Shown here: one piece after another, positions 50,669 through 58,641 of the stretch
Layout of the letters: every line of letters begins with the position of its first letter
Numbering within the stretch: the first letter of the stretch is position 1
Origin: Glycomyces sambucus
Lineage (GTDB): Bacteria; Actinomycetota; Actinomycetes; Mycobacteriales; Micromonosporaceae
NCBI RefSeq assembly: GCF_900102815.1
Contig: NZ_FNGF01000002.1
Coordinates: 868,001-932,000 of the forward strand
DNA length: 64,000 nt
Direction of reading: 5' to 3'
Program-made: the position numbers and the translations under genes
The notes under the pieces: model-generated
The model's input: the letters and a program-made list of their open reading frames with translations, nothing else
Told to the model about the DNA's origin: nothing
Databases searched by the model: none

Positions 50669-52327
50669 CTAGTTGGCGTCGTCCAGCGCCGCTTGGTAGA
50701 TCTCGACGTACCGGTCGGCGCCGAGGTCGGTGAGGTTCTGCTGGAACTCGGCCCAGTCCTCGTCGCTGGAGATGTCGCGGACGCCGGTGATGAACTCGGC
50801 GCTCGCCTGGGCGACGAAGTTCTCGATGTTGGTCTGGATCGTCGCGAGCTCGGTCGCGGTCTCCCCGGTGACGGCGAGCTCCCAGTAGGGGAACATCTCG
50901 GCGGACTCGTGGCCCTCGTACAGCTCGGTGGCCTCGAACAGGCGGCGCTCGTAGCCCGCGGCGGTGTAGATGTCGGTCGCGGTCACCTGGCTGTTGCGGA
51001 ACTCCGCGTCGCTGAAGAACTGGGAGAGCGGGCCCCAGGAGTTCTGGAGGATCTCCTCGGTGGGCAGCGAGACGACCTTGAAGTTCGGCTCGAGCGTCTC
51101 GTCGAGCGCCACGTCGCCCTCGACGGGGCGCTCCCAGTTGACGCCCTCGAGGCCGTACTCGCCCTGGAGGTGGCCGTCGTAGGAGACCATGAAGTCGATG
51201 ATCTGCATGAGCTTCTTCTGCTTGGCCTCGCTGGAGCGGTTGGTGATCACGAAGTTCGCGCCGGGCGTCGCGCCCGCGCCGCCGCCGCCGAAGAACGTGT
51301 CGTCGCCGCCGGGGCCGGCCAGCGGGGGCACCGCGTCGTACTCGGTGTAGCGCCCGTCCTCCTGGTCGGCGTTCACGAACCACGGGTGCTGCACGGTCAC
51401 CGATCCGATGATGACGCCCTCGGCGCTGGTGCCCTTGGCGATGAGCGCCTCGCCGTTCTGCGTGAAGGTGCCCTCGTCGATGAGACCGTCCGCGTACAGG
51501 GAGGTGATGTAGGAGATGCCCTCGCGCCACTCGTCGCGGGTCGGCTGGAGCGTCACGTCGCCGTCGACCAGGCCGAGCGCGGCCGGGTTCTGGCCCTCGG
51601 CGTTGCCGTACATCTCAGCGGTGTACAGGAACGGGTTCATCAGGTACGCCAGGAAGGTGGCGCCGCCGGCCGCCGACAGCGGGATCTCGTCGGCCTCGCC
51701 GTTGCCGTTGGGGTCGTCGTTCTTGAACGCCTCCAGGACCGTCCGCAGCTCCTCGGTCGTGGTGGGCTGCTCCAGGCCGAGGTTGTCGAGCCAGGCGGAG
51801 TTCATCCACAGCTTCGAGGGGTAGGAGCAGTGGTAGCAGTCGTTCCAGGTGGGGATGCCCCAGATCGTCCCGTCAGGGGAGGTCGCGAGCTCCTTGAAGC
51901 CGGGCTCCTTCTCGAAGGCGGCCGCGAGGTTCGGCGTGTCCTCGCCGATGAGGTCGTCGAGGGGCACGATCACGCCCTGGCCGCCGAGCTTCACCAGCTC
52001 GTCGCTGCTGAACTGGTCGACCCACGGGATGAGCATGTACGCGTCGGGGTAGTCGCCGCTGGCGAGGGAGATCTGCCGCTTCTCGGCCGCCGCGTTCCCG
52101 TCCCAGGTGGTGGTCTCGAACTGGAGGTCGACGTCGAACTTCTCCTCGATCAGCTCCGTGAACGCGTTGTCGTTCAGGTCCTGGCCCTGGCCGGCGTCCT
52201 GCGGCGCGAAGATGGTGATCACGTCGTCCGGAGTGGTCTCCGGCTCCGAGGAGCAGGCGGCGAACATCGCGGAGGAGACGGCGAGCGCCGCTCCCGCCGC
52301 CGCCGCCCGGGTGAGTCTGCTGGTCAT
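50669..52327 (-). CDS. ABC transporter solute-binding lipoprotein (LplA-like)
   Basis: A 552-residue lipoprotein with lipobox MFAAC (Cys25). Size and sequence (ITIFAPQDAGQGQDLNDNAFTELIEEKF, YPDAYMLIPWV) fit the LplA/YtcQ group that binds oligosaccharides from plant or host glycans. It lies downstream of two permeases. The long protein and DPNGNGEADEIPL near residue 210 (an EF-hand-like loop) are typical of the group. It is controlled by the LacI operator at 54417-54430. Confidence 0.88.
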   Translation of the reverse strand: MTSRLTRAAAAGAALAVSSAMFAACSSEPETTPDDVITIFAPQDAGQGQDLNDNAFTELIEEKFDVDLQFETTTWDGNAAAEKRQISLASGDYPDAYMLIPWVDQFSSDELVKLGGQGVIVPLDDLIGEDTPNLAAAFEKEPGFKELATSPDGTIWGIPTWNDCYHCSYPSKLWMNSAWLDNLGLEQPTTTEELRTVLEAFKNDDPNGNGEADEIPLSAAGGATFLAYLMNPFLYTAEMYGNAEGQNPAALGLVDGDVTLQPTRDEWREGISYITSLYADGLIDEGTFTQNGEALIAKGTSAEGVIIGSVTVQHPWFVNADQEDGRYTEYDAVPPLAGPGGDDTFFGGGGAGATPGANFVITNRSSEAKQKKLMQIIDFMVSYDGHLQGEYGLEGVNWERPVEGDVALDETLEPNFKVVSLPTEEILQNSWGPLSQFFSDAEFRNSQVTATDIYTAAGYERRLFEATELYEGHESAEMFPYWELAVTGETATELATIQTNIENFVAQASAEFITGVRDISSDEDWAEFQQNLTDLGADRYVEIYQAALDDAN

Positions 52328-52387
52328 CGTTGACTGCCTTTCATGAGGAGTTCACTGGTGCGAAGGGTGAGGTCGGGTCGCACGCCG

Positions 52388-53341
52388 CTAGCCCTTGACC
52401 GAGCCGAGCATGACGCCCTTCGTGAAGTGCCGGGCCACGAACGGATAGACGAGCAGCACCGGCACGGTGGAGACCACGATGAGCGAGAACTTCATCAGGT
52501 CGGCCATCTGCTGGGCCGCGAGCTGGTCGGCGAGGTTCGTCCCGCCGGTGTTGTTGACGATCAGGAGGTCGCGCAGCACGAGTTGGAGGGGGTAGAGGTC
52601 CTCGCTGCGCAGGTAGATCAGGGCGCTGAAGTACGAGTTCCACTGCCCGATGCCGTACATGAGCGCGATGACCGCCAGGAGCGGCTTCGACAGCGGCAGC
52701 ACGACCGACCACAGGAAGCGCAGGTCGGAGGTGCCGTCGAGCTGCGCGGCCTCGTAGAGCTCGCCGGGGATCGAGGTGCGGAAGAACGTCATCGCGATGA
52801 GGACCTGCCAGGCGGCGATCGCGCTGGGGAGGATGATCGCCCAGCGGGTGTCGAGCAGGCCGAGGGCGCGCACCACCATGTAGGTGGGGATGAGGCCGCC
52901 GCTGAAGAGCATCGTGAACAGGACGCCGCCGATGAGGACCTTCCGGCCCACGAGCTCGCTGCGCGAGAGCGGGTAGGCGATCATCACCGTCAGGGCGACG
53001 CTGACGAGCGTCCCGACCCCGGCGTAGAACAGCGAGTTGCCGAAGCCGGTGAGGATGGCCTTGTTGCTCAGCACCGCTTCGTACCCGACGAGCGAGAACT
53101 CCACGGGCCACAGGAGCACCCGGCCGCTCGACACCGCCGCGGGGCTGGAGAAGGAGCTGGCGACGATGTTGAGGAGCGGGACGAGGACGACGAGCAGGAA
53201 GGTGCACAGCAGGATGTAGACGCCGACCATGAAGACGCGGTCGACGCGGGTGTCCTGGACCTGGTTGCCGCGGCGGCGCCGGGGCCTGCGGGGCGGCGGG
53301 GTCTGCGGCGGGGCCTGCGGGGCCGCGGTCTCGATGGTCAT
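52388..53341 (-). CDS. ABC transporter permease (LplC/AraQ-like)
   Basis: A 317-residue permease with a cytosolic Pro/Arg-rich N-terminus and six helices. The EAA-type coupling loop is ELYEAAQLDGTSDLRFLWSV and the end TKGVMLGSVKG is typical of LplC/YtcP permeases. It lies 15 nt after the other permease gene and precedes the solute-binding protein. No ATPase gene accompanies the operon; a shared MsmK-like ATPase from elsewhere is expected. Confidence 0.9.
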   Translation of the reverse strand: MTIETAAPQAPPQTPPPRRPRRRRGNQVQDTRVDRVFMVGVYILLCTFLLVVLVPLLNIVASSFSSPAAVSSGRVLLWPVEFSLVGYEAVLSNKAILTGFGNSLFYAGVGTLVSVALTVMIAYPLSRSELVGRKVLIGGVLFTMLFSGGLIPTYMVVRALGLLDTRWAIILPSAIAAWQVLIAMTFFRTSIPGELYEAAQLDGTSDLRFLWSVVLPLSKPLLAVIALMYGIGQWNSYFSALIYLRSEDLYPLQLVLRDLLIVNNTGGTNLADQLAAQQMADLMKFSLIVVSTVPVLLVYPFVARHFTKGVMLGSVKG

Positions 53342-53355
53342 TGCGTGCGCTCCCT

Positions 53356-54297
53356 TCACCACAGTCCGTTGCCGGTCACGCGCTTGGAGACGGTGTTGAC
53401 GGCCAGGAGCAGGATGAGATTGATGACGGAGTTGAACAGCCCGACCGCGGTCGCGAGGCTGAAGTCGGCGTTGAGCAGGCCGATCTTGTACGTGTAGGTG
53501 GCGATGATCTCGGAGGTCGAGAGGTTGAGCGGGTTCTGGAGGAGGAACGCCTTCTCGAAGCCGATAGCCATGATCGAGCCGACGCTGAGGACCATCACGA
53601 CGACGACCGTGGGCGCGATGCCCGGCAGGTCGACGTGCCAGATCTTGCGCAGGCGGCTCGCGCCGTCGAGGCGGGCGGCCTCGTACAGGCTCGGGTCGAT
53701 GCCCGCGAGCGCGGCCATGTAGATGATCGCGGAGTACCCGGCGGTCTGCCAGACGTCGCTCCAGACGTAGACGCTCCTGAAGGCGTCGGGGTCGGCGAGG
53801 AGGTTCGAGCTCATCCCGAAGAAGCCGAGGAAGTCGGACATGAAGCCGATCCGGGGCGAGAAGATGAGGATGAGCATCGAGACGACGATGACGGTCGAGA
53901 TGAAGTGCGGTGCGTAGGTGACCATCTGGACGGTGCGCTTGAAGAAGCGCGCCCGGACCTCGTTGAGGGCCAGCGCCAGGATGATCGGGATGGGGAACCC
54001 GGCGAGGAAGCCGTAGAGGCTCAGCACCAGGGTGTTGCGGATGAGGTCCCAGGCGACGGGGTTGGCGAAGAACCGCTCGAAGTGGTCGAATCCGGCCCAG
54101 GGGCTGCCCCAGATCCCCTCGACCACGCTGTAGTCCTTGAACGCGATCACGTTGTTGGCCATGGGGATGTACTGGAAGATCACGAAGTAGGCGACGGGGA
54201 GCACGAGCAGCAGGTAGAGCTGCCAGTGCCGGCGGACGCTCCGTCGGCGGGCCTTGCGGCGGAGGGCGGCGGTCCGCTGCGCTGACAGGGCGGTCAC
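53356..54297 (-). CDS. ABC transporter permease (LplB-like)
   Basis: A 313-residue permease from a GTG at 54297. Six helices and the coupling loop SLYEAARLDGASRLRKIWHV are typical. The N-terminus is strongly basic (LRRKARRRSVRRHW). The start overlaps the stop of a short leader frame (GTGA), and its ribosome binding site (GGAAGGAAG) lies inside that frame. It is the first large gene of the importer operon. Confidence 0.9.
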   Translation of the reverse strand: MTALSAQRTAALRRKARRRSVRRHWQLYLLLVLPVAYFVIFQYIPMANNVIAFKDYSVVEGIWGSPWAGFDHFERFFANPVAWDLIRNTLVLSLYGFLAGFPIPIILALALNEVRARFFKRTVQMVTYAPHFISTVIVVSMLILIFSPRIGFMSDFLGFFGMSSNLLADPDAFRSVYVWSDVWQTAGYSAIIYMAALAGIDPSLYEAARLDGASRLRKIWHVDLPGIAPTVVVVMVLSVGSIMAIGFEKAFLLQNPLNLSTSEIIATYTYKIGLLNADFSLATAVGLFNSVINLILLLAVNTVSKRVTGNGLW

Positions 54298-54392
54298 CGC
54301 ACCGCTTCCTTCCGCCTGCGCGCCGCGCGGTGGGGCCGTGCCGCATCTCGGGGCCGTGCCACATGGTGGAACACCGGGTTCATGACACTCAC
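54294..54392 (-). CDS. possible 32-residue leader peptide coupled to the importer operon
   Basis: A short frame starts at a GTG (54392) with AAGGAG 5 nt upstream and ends with TGA overlapping the permease start (GTGA). The product MSVMNPVFHHVARPR... is basic and has no recognised motif. The good Shine-Dalgarno spacing and the stop/start overlap suggest it is translated, perhaps for coupling. Its small size means it could also be chance. Confidence 0.35.
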   Translation of the reverse strand: MSVMNPVFHHVARPRDAARPHRAARRRKEAVR

Positions 54393-54694
54393 GCTCGCTC
54401 CTTCGCGATCAGGCTTCGTGAATGTTCACGGTAAGTTGAGGCTCGCAAGTCCGTCAATACCGAAACACGGAAAACATCAGATCTTTAGGTTGAGATTTGA
54501 TTGCGAACAGGATCATGAAATCCTTTTTATCATATTTTATGCGTTAGATTCTCAATCAATGTGGTCATTAGTCCCATCTTTACCCACTCCATCGATATTC
54601 GTCTATTTACAGACGGCGGCGCCGTGACTACCCTGAGGTCGACACTCCTCTTATTTTCGAGGAGATTTCCGAACGTTTCGAAGACGAGGTTTCC
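54393..54694. other. divergent promoter region with operator and AT-rich tract
   Basis: Between the importer operon and GH43 lies the LacI operator at 54417-54430. The stretch 54470-54600 is visibly AT-rich compared with the rest of the window. No further gene is apparent; it probably holds the promoters of both units. Confidence 0.6.
54417..54430. promoter_or_regulatory. LacI-type operator before the importer and GH43 genes
   Basis: CGTGAATGTTCACG repeats the site at 44926-44939; only the two central bases differ. With flanks it is identical at 17 of 19 positions. It lies 120 bp upstream of the permease start and 265 bp from the GH43 start. Confidence 0.75.
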
Positions 54695-56089
54695 ATGGAG
54701 ACACCGATCCGGAGCCGAAGGCGGGCCGCACTCCTCGCGCTCGCCGTCATGTTCGCCGCGGCCGCGCTGAGCCCGGCCGCCGATCCGTCGCCCTCCCCGG
54801 TACAGGCCGACAACCCGATCGTCCAGACCATCTACACCGCCGACCCCGCCCCGCTGGTCCACAACGGACGCGTCTACATCTACACGGGCCACGACGAGGA
54901 CGGCTCGACCTGGTTCACCATGAAGGAGTGGCGGGTCTGGTCCTCCGACGACATGGTCAACTGGACCGACCACGGCTCACCGCTCAACGTCGACACCTTC
55001 GCCTGGGCGAGGCAGGACGCCTGGGCCGGGCAGGCCGTCGAGCGCAACGGGAAGTTCTACTGGTACGTGCCCGTCGTCAACGACGCGACGGGCCGGATGG
55101 CGATCGGCGTGGCCGTCGCCGACAGCCCCACCGGGCCGTTCCGGGACGCGATCGGCCGCCCGCTGGTCGAGAACGGCGAGATCGACCCCACGGTCTTCAT
55201 CGACACCGACGGCCAGGCGTACCTGTACTGGGGCAACCCGAACCTGTGGTACGTGAAGCTCAACGCGGACATGGTCTCCTACAGCGGCAGCGCCACCCGC
55301 ATCCAGCTCACCACCCAGGGGTTCGGGACCCGGCCCGGCGGCACCGACCGGCCGACCCTCTACGAGGAGGGGCCGTGGGTCTACAAGCGCGGGTCCCTGT
55401 ACTACATGGTGTTCGCCGCGCAGTGCTGCTCGGAGTTCATCGCCTACTCCACCGCACCCGGCCCCACCGGGCCGTGGACGTACCGGGGCACGATCATGCC
55501 GACCCAGGGCGGGAGCTTCACCAACCACGCGGGCGTGATCGACTTCGAGGGCTCGTCGTACTTCTTCTACCACAACGGCGCGCTGCCGGGCGGCGGCGGA
55601 TTCACCAGGTCGGTGGCGGTGGAGCGGTTCGCCTACAACGGCGACGGGACGTTCCCGACGATCAACATGACCTCGGCGGGGGCGCCGCAGTCGGGTGCGC
55701 TCGACCCGTTCGTGCGCCAGGAGGCGGAGACGATCGCCTGGCAGTCGGGGGTGGAGACCGAGCGGGCCTCGGGCGGGGGCATGAACGTCGGCTGGATCGA
55801 GAACGGCGACTGGATCAAGGTCAAGGGCGTCGCCTTCGGCTCCGGCGCGTCCTCGTTCACCGCCCGGGTGGCCTCGGCGACCGCCGGCGGCTCGATCGAG
55901 CTGCGGCTCGGCGGCCCGAACGGGACGCGGGTGGGCACCTGCTCGGTCCCGGGCACCGGCGGCTGGCAGACCTGGACGAGCGTCACCTGCCCGGTCAGCG
56001 GCGCGACGGGGACGCAGGACCTGTACCTGCGGTTCACCGGCGGCTCCGGTTACCTGTTCAACGTGGACTGGTGGCGGTGGGCCGCATAG
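54695..56089 (+). CDS. secreted GH43 glycosidase with C-terminal CBM6
   Basis: A 464-residue exported enzyme: signal peptide (about 1-38), five-bladed propeller (about 44-330) and CBM6 (about 340-464, VRQEAETIAWQSGVETERAS). GH43 residues are Asp50 (YTADPAPLV), Asp164 (EIDPTVF) and Glu225 (EEGPWV). Such enzymes remove arabinofuranose or xylose from plant polysaccharides. GAGG lies 6 nt before the ATG at 54695. It diverges from the importer operon at the LacI operator. Confidence 0.88.
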   Translation: METPIRSRRRAALLALAVMFAAAALSPAADPSPSPVQADNPIVQTIYTADPAPLVHNGRVYIYTGHDEDGSTWFTMKEWRVWSSDDMVNWTDHGSPLNVDTFAWARQDAWAGQAVERNGKFYWYVPVVNDATGRMAIGVAVADSPTGPFRDAIGRPLVENGEIDPTVFIDTDGQAYLYWGNPNLWYVKLNADMVSYSGSATRIQLTTQGFGTRPGGTDRPTLYEEGPWVYKRGSLYYMVFAAQCCSEFIAYSTAPGPTGPWTYRGTIMPTQGGSFTNHAGVIDFEGSSYFFYHNGALPGGGGFTRSVAVERFAYNGDGTFPTINMTSAGAPQSGALDPFVRQEAETIAWQSGVETERASGGGMNVGWIENGDWIKVKGVAFGSGASSFTARVASATAGGSIELRLGGPNGTRVGTCSVPGTGGWQTWTSVTCPVSGATGTQDLYLRFTGGSGYLFNVDWWRWAA

Positions 56090-56100
56090 CGGTGCGGAGG

Positions 56101-56128
56101 GACGGGCCTCCCGGGAGGGAGGCCCGTC
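56101..56128. terminator. bidirectional terminator between GH43 and the esterase
   Basis: GACGGGCCTCCC pairs perfectly with GGGAGGCCCGTC around GGGA. It lies between the convergent stops at 56089 and 56152. Confidence 0.75.
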
Positions 56129-56151
56129 GGTTCACCGGACCGGGAGGTCCG

Positions 56152-57465
56152 TCAGGCGAAGGACCACTGCTGGGCGGACGAGCCGTTGCAGCTCGCCAGG
56201 ACCACGAGGGTGCCGTTCGCGGTACCGCCGCCGGAGGTCGCCAGGCACAGGCCCGAGGCGACGCCGGTGACGGTGCCGTTCGCGTTGACGTTCCACTGCT
56301 GGTTCGCACCGGAGTGGCAGTCCCAGATGATCACGCGCGTGCCGGGAGCGGTGGCGGCGCCTTCGGCGTCGAGGCACTTGCCGCCGTAGACGGTGATCTG
56401 CCGGGAGGCGTTGCGGGTCCACTGCTGGTTCGCGCCGTCGTGGCAGTCCCAGAGCTGGGTCGTCGCGCCGTTCGCCTGGGACTGGGCCGAGACGTCGAGG
56501 CAGCGGTTCGCCCCGGTGTTGCGCACCGCGTCGGTCTCGGCCGGCGGGGTGGAGGAGTCGAACCGGGAGATGAACTGCCAGACCTCGTTCTTCACCCAGC
56601 TGCGGGCGCCGCTCTCGCAGCCGGTGCAGCCGTCGACGGGGCCCTGCTGGTGGCCGCCGTCGAACGCCGCCCACACCACCGGCTTCCCCTCGCGGCAGGA
56701 GTAGGCGGTGGTGATGTGCCGGCCGCTGCCGGAGGCGGGCTCCTGCGGGCTCAGGGAGGCGCAGCCGTTGTTGGCGACGAAGCGGTCGCGCATGGAGCGC
56801 GCCTGCTGCATGCTGTCGGTGACGCCCTGGATCCCCATGTACGCCACCGAACCCGTGCCGCCGCTGCATCCGCTGACCGGCCCGGGGACCGCGATGGCGA
56901 TGACGGCGCGGAAGGTGTCGGGCCGGGCGCACGCCAGCGCGTAGCTGATCGCGCCGCCGTAGCTGAAGCCCAGGGAGAACCGCTGCGACTGGTCGACGCA
57001 GAGGTCGGACTCGATCCGCTGGATCATGGCGTCGAAGAAGGCGACGTCCTGGCCGTTGGTGTTGGGCCAGGCGTTGTTGAGGCCCTGCGGGGCCACGAAG
57101 ATCGCCGAGCCGCCGGCGAGCGCGTCGAGTCCGTAGTGGGCGTAGACGGCGCCGTCGCTGCCGCCCGAGGCGACGTCGTTGGCGGTGCCGCCCCACCAGT
57201 GGTTGCCGAAGATGAGCTTGTAGGGCTTGTTCCGGTCGTAGCCGGAGGGGACCTTGAGGATGAAGCTGCGGTTCTGGCCGCTGCTCTGGATCGTGTGGGT
57301 GCCGCTGGAGAGGGTGGGGGCCTTGCCGCAGCCGGTGCTGGCGGCGGCGGTCACGTCGGCGGCGGGGGCCGCGGGGGTCTCGGCGGCCTGGGCCGTCGCG
57401 GCGCCGGTGAACGCCAGGACGGCCGCCGCCCCGAGGCAGGCGAGCGCGGATCTGAATCTCGACAT
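56152..57465 (-). CDS. secreted CE1/LpqC-type esterase with ricin-type lectin domain
   Basis: A 437-residue exported protein: signal peptide (1-27), alpha/beta hydrolase of the PHB-depolymerase/feruloyl esterase kind (about 45-305) and a ricin B-type lectin (CBM13; about 310-437). The nucleophile elbow is GFSYGG (166-171, Ser168) and the His is in FDGGHQQ (His272). Three QxW motifs (NQQWTRN, NQQWNVN, AQQWSFA) define the lectin repeats. Feruloyl or acetyl esterase action on arabinoxylan is likely. GAGGAG lies 9 nt before the ATG. Confidence 0.87.
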   Translation of the reverse strand: MSRFRSALACLGAAAVLAFTGAATAQAAETPAAPAADVTAAASTGCGKAPTLSSGTHTIQSSGQNRSFILKVPSGYDRNKPYKLIFGNHWWGGTANDVASGGSDGAVYAHYGLDALAGGSAIFVAPQGLNNAWPNTNGQDVAFFDAMIQRIESDLCVDQSQRFSLGFSYGGAISYALACARPDTFRAVIAIAVPGPVSGCSGGTGSVAYMGIQGVTDSMQQARSMRDRFVANNGCASLSPQEPASGSGRHITTAYSCREGKPVVWAAFDGGHQQGPVDGCTGCESGARSWVKNEVWQFISRFDSSTPPAETDAVRNTGANRCLDVSAQSQANGATTQLWDCHDGANQQWTRNASRQITVYGGKCLDAEGAATAPGTRVIIWDCHSGANQQWNVNANGTVTGVASGLCLATSGGGTANGTLVVLASCNGSSAQQWSFA

Positions 57466-57610
57466 CGGTGGGAACTCCTCGTGGTCGGGCTCGTGGGAGC
57501 CTGCGCGGTGGTCCGGCACCGCGGGAGGGGCCCGTTGCGGAGATGCGGCCGGGACGCCCGCTGGGATCGCTCCCAGACGAGGTCGGCGCTCCGGCCGCGC
57601 GATGCCTTGA

Positions 57611-57633
57611 ATATAGATGTGAGTCTATATAGA
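57611..57633. promoter_or_regulatory. AT-rich palindromes upstream of the esterase gene
   Basis: ATATAGA-TGTGAG-TCTATAT has perfect 7-bp arms; the right arm is part of a second palindrome TCTATATAGA (57624-57633). They lie about 150 bp upstream of the esterase start. No regulator gene lies beside them, although the FCD regulator stop is at 57726. Confidence 0.55.
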
Positions 57634-57725
57634 TTGGAGGTATGCGGTCAAGGGCCGACGGGTTTCCGATTATTCGCGGCGTATGTCCCCGCCACTCAGG
57701 TCGAAAGATCGGATCTGAGTGCGCT

Positions 57726-58496
57726 TCAGCGTGCCAGGCGGTCGGGGTCGCCGTGCTCGCCGCGGCGGACCAGCCACGCGTCGGTGATGTGGGCGGACAT
57801 CGCGGCGGCGGCGCCCTCGGGGTCGCCGGCGGCGATGCGCTCGCAGACGGCCCGGTGGCCGCGGTTGGACGCCTCGCACAGGGACCGCTCGGTCCGTCCC
57901 ATGTAGCTGGCGGTGTTGACGACCTGGCTCTCCAGCGAGCGGACGACGGCGCGGGCGATGCGGTTGCCGGAGGCGCGCATGACGGTGTCGTGGAAGGCCC
58001 GGTCCTGCTCGTGGTAGGACTCCGGGTCCCCGACCAGCTCGTCCATGCGGTCGACGAGCTCGCGCATCCGGTCCAGGTCGTCGGGACCGGCGGTGCGGGC
58101 GGCCACGAACGCCATGTCGGATTCGAGCAGGCGCCGGGTGACGACGAGGTCGTCGAGCACCCCCAGCGCCTCGTCGACCTCGATGGTCGCCGCGAGCACC
58201 AGCTCGTCGAGCATGTTCCACGAGGTGGAGGGCAGGACCGCGGTGCCCGATCCCTGCCGGATCTGCACCAGGCCCTTCTCCTGGAGGACCTTCACCGCCT
58301 CGCGGACCACGGTGCGGCTCACCGAGAACACGTCGCACAGCGCGTGCTCGGCCGGGAGCGCGGAGCCCGGGGGGTAGTCGCCGCGGACGATGCGCTGCAC
58401 GAGTTCGGCGGTGACGGCCTTCGGCAGGCTGGTCGGCCGCCGCGCCCAGGCCGGGGTCCAGGGCTCGTCCGCGGACGGGCGCTGCGCTGTGGTCAT
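57726..58496 (-). CDS. GntR family regulator with FCD domain
   Basis: A 256-residue regulator. The winged helix contains VTAELVQRIVRGDYPPGSALP and EHALCDVFSVSRTVVREAVK; the FCD domain follows (RRLLESDMAFVAARTAG, EQDRAFHDTVMRASGNRIA). It is divergent from the second importer operon. A perfect palindrome lies 64 bp from its start and 66 bp from the solute-binding-protein start, so it probably controls both. The effector may be a hexuronate or related sugar acid. Confidence 0.9.
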   Translation of the reverse strand: MTTAQRPSADEPWTPAWARRPTSLPKAVTAELVQRIVRGDYPPGSALPAEHALCDVFSVSRTVVREAVKVLQEKGLVQIRQGSGTAVLPSTSWNMLDELVLAATIEVDEALGVLDDLVVTRRLLESDMAFVAARTAGPDDLDRMRELVDRMDELVGDPESYHEQDRAFHDTVMRASGNRIARAVVRSLESQVVNTASYMGRTERSLCEASNRGHRAVCERIAAGDPEGAAAAMSAHITDAWLVRRGEHGDPDRLAR

Positions 58497-58560
58497 CGGT
58501 CCTCCGTCCGCGGCCGCGGCGGACCGGCCGCGACTCGCGGATCAGTGTACGTGACTCCAT

Positions 58561-58575
58561 TGACGTCAGACGTCA
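58561..58575. promoter_or_regulatory. perfect palindromic operator of the FCD regulator
   Basis: TGACGTC-A-GACGTCA is a perfect 15-bp palindrome with an unpaired centre. It lies midway between the divergent FCD gene and the importer operon. Confidence 0.75.
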
Positions 58576-58641
58576 TACGAGTTATGTTTACCGGCATCCT
58601 CACGAGCCGGCCCCCGGCACCCCCACGGAGAGTGATCTGCA

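Noticed and set aside
48156-52333. Very long open frames on both strands over GH2 and the solute-binding protein
   Set aside because: They overlap genes with catalytic residues and a lipobox in the correct frame, and the alternative proteins are of Arg/Pro-rich low complexity.
58561-58575. CRE-like eukaryotic site TGACGTCA
   Set aside because: Similarity to a eukaryotic motif is chance; in this position it is a bacterial GntR-type operator candidate.
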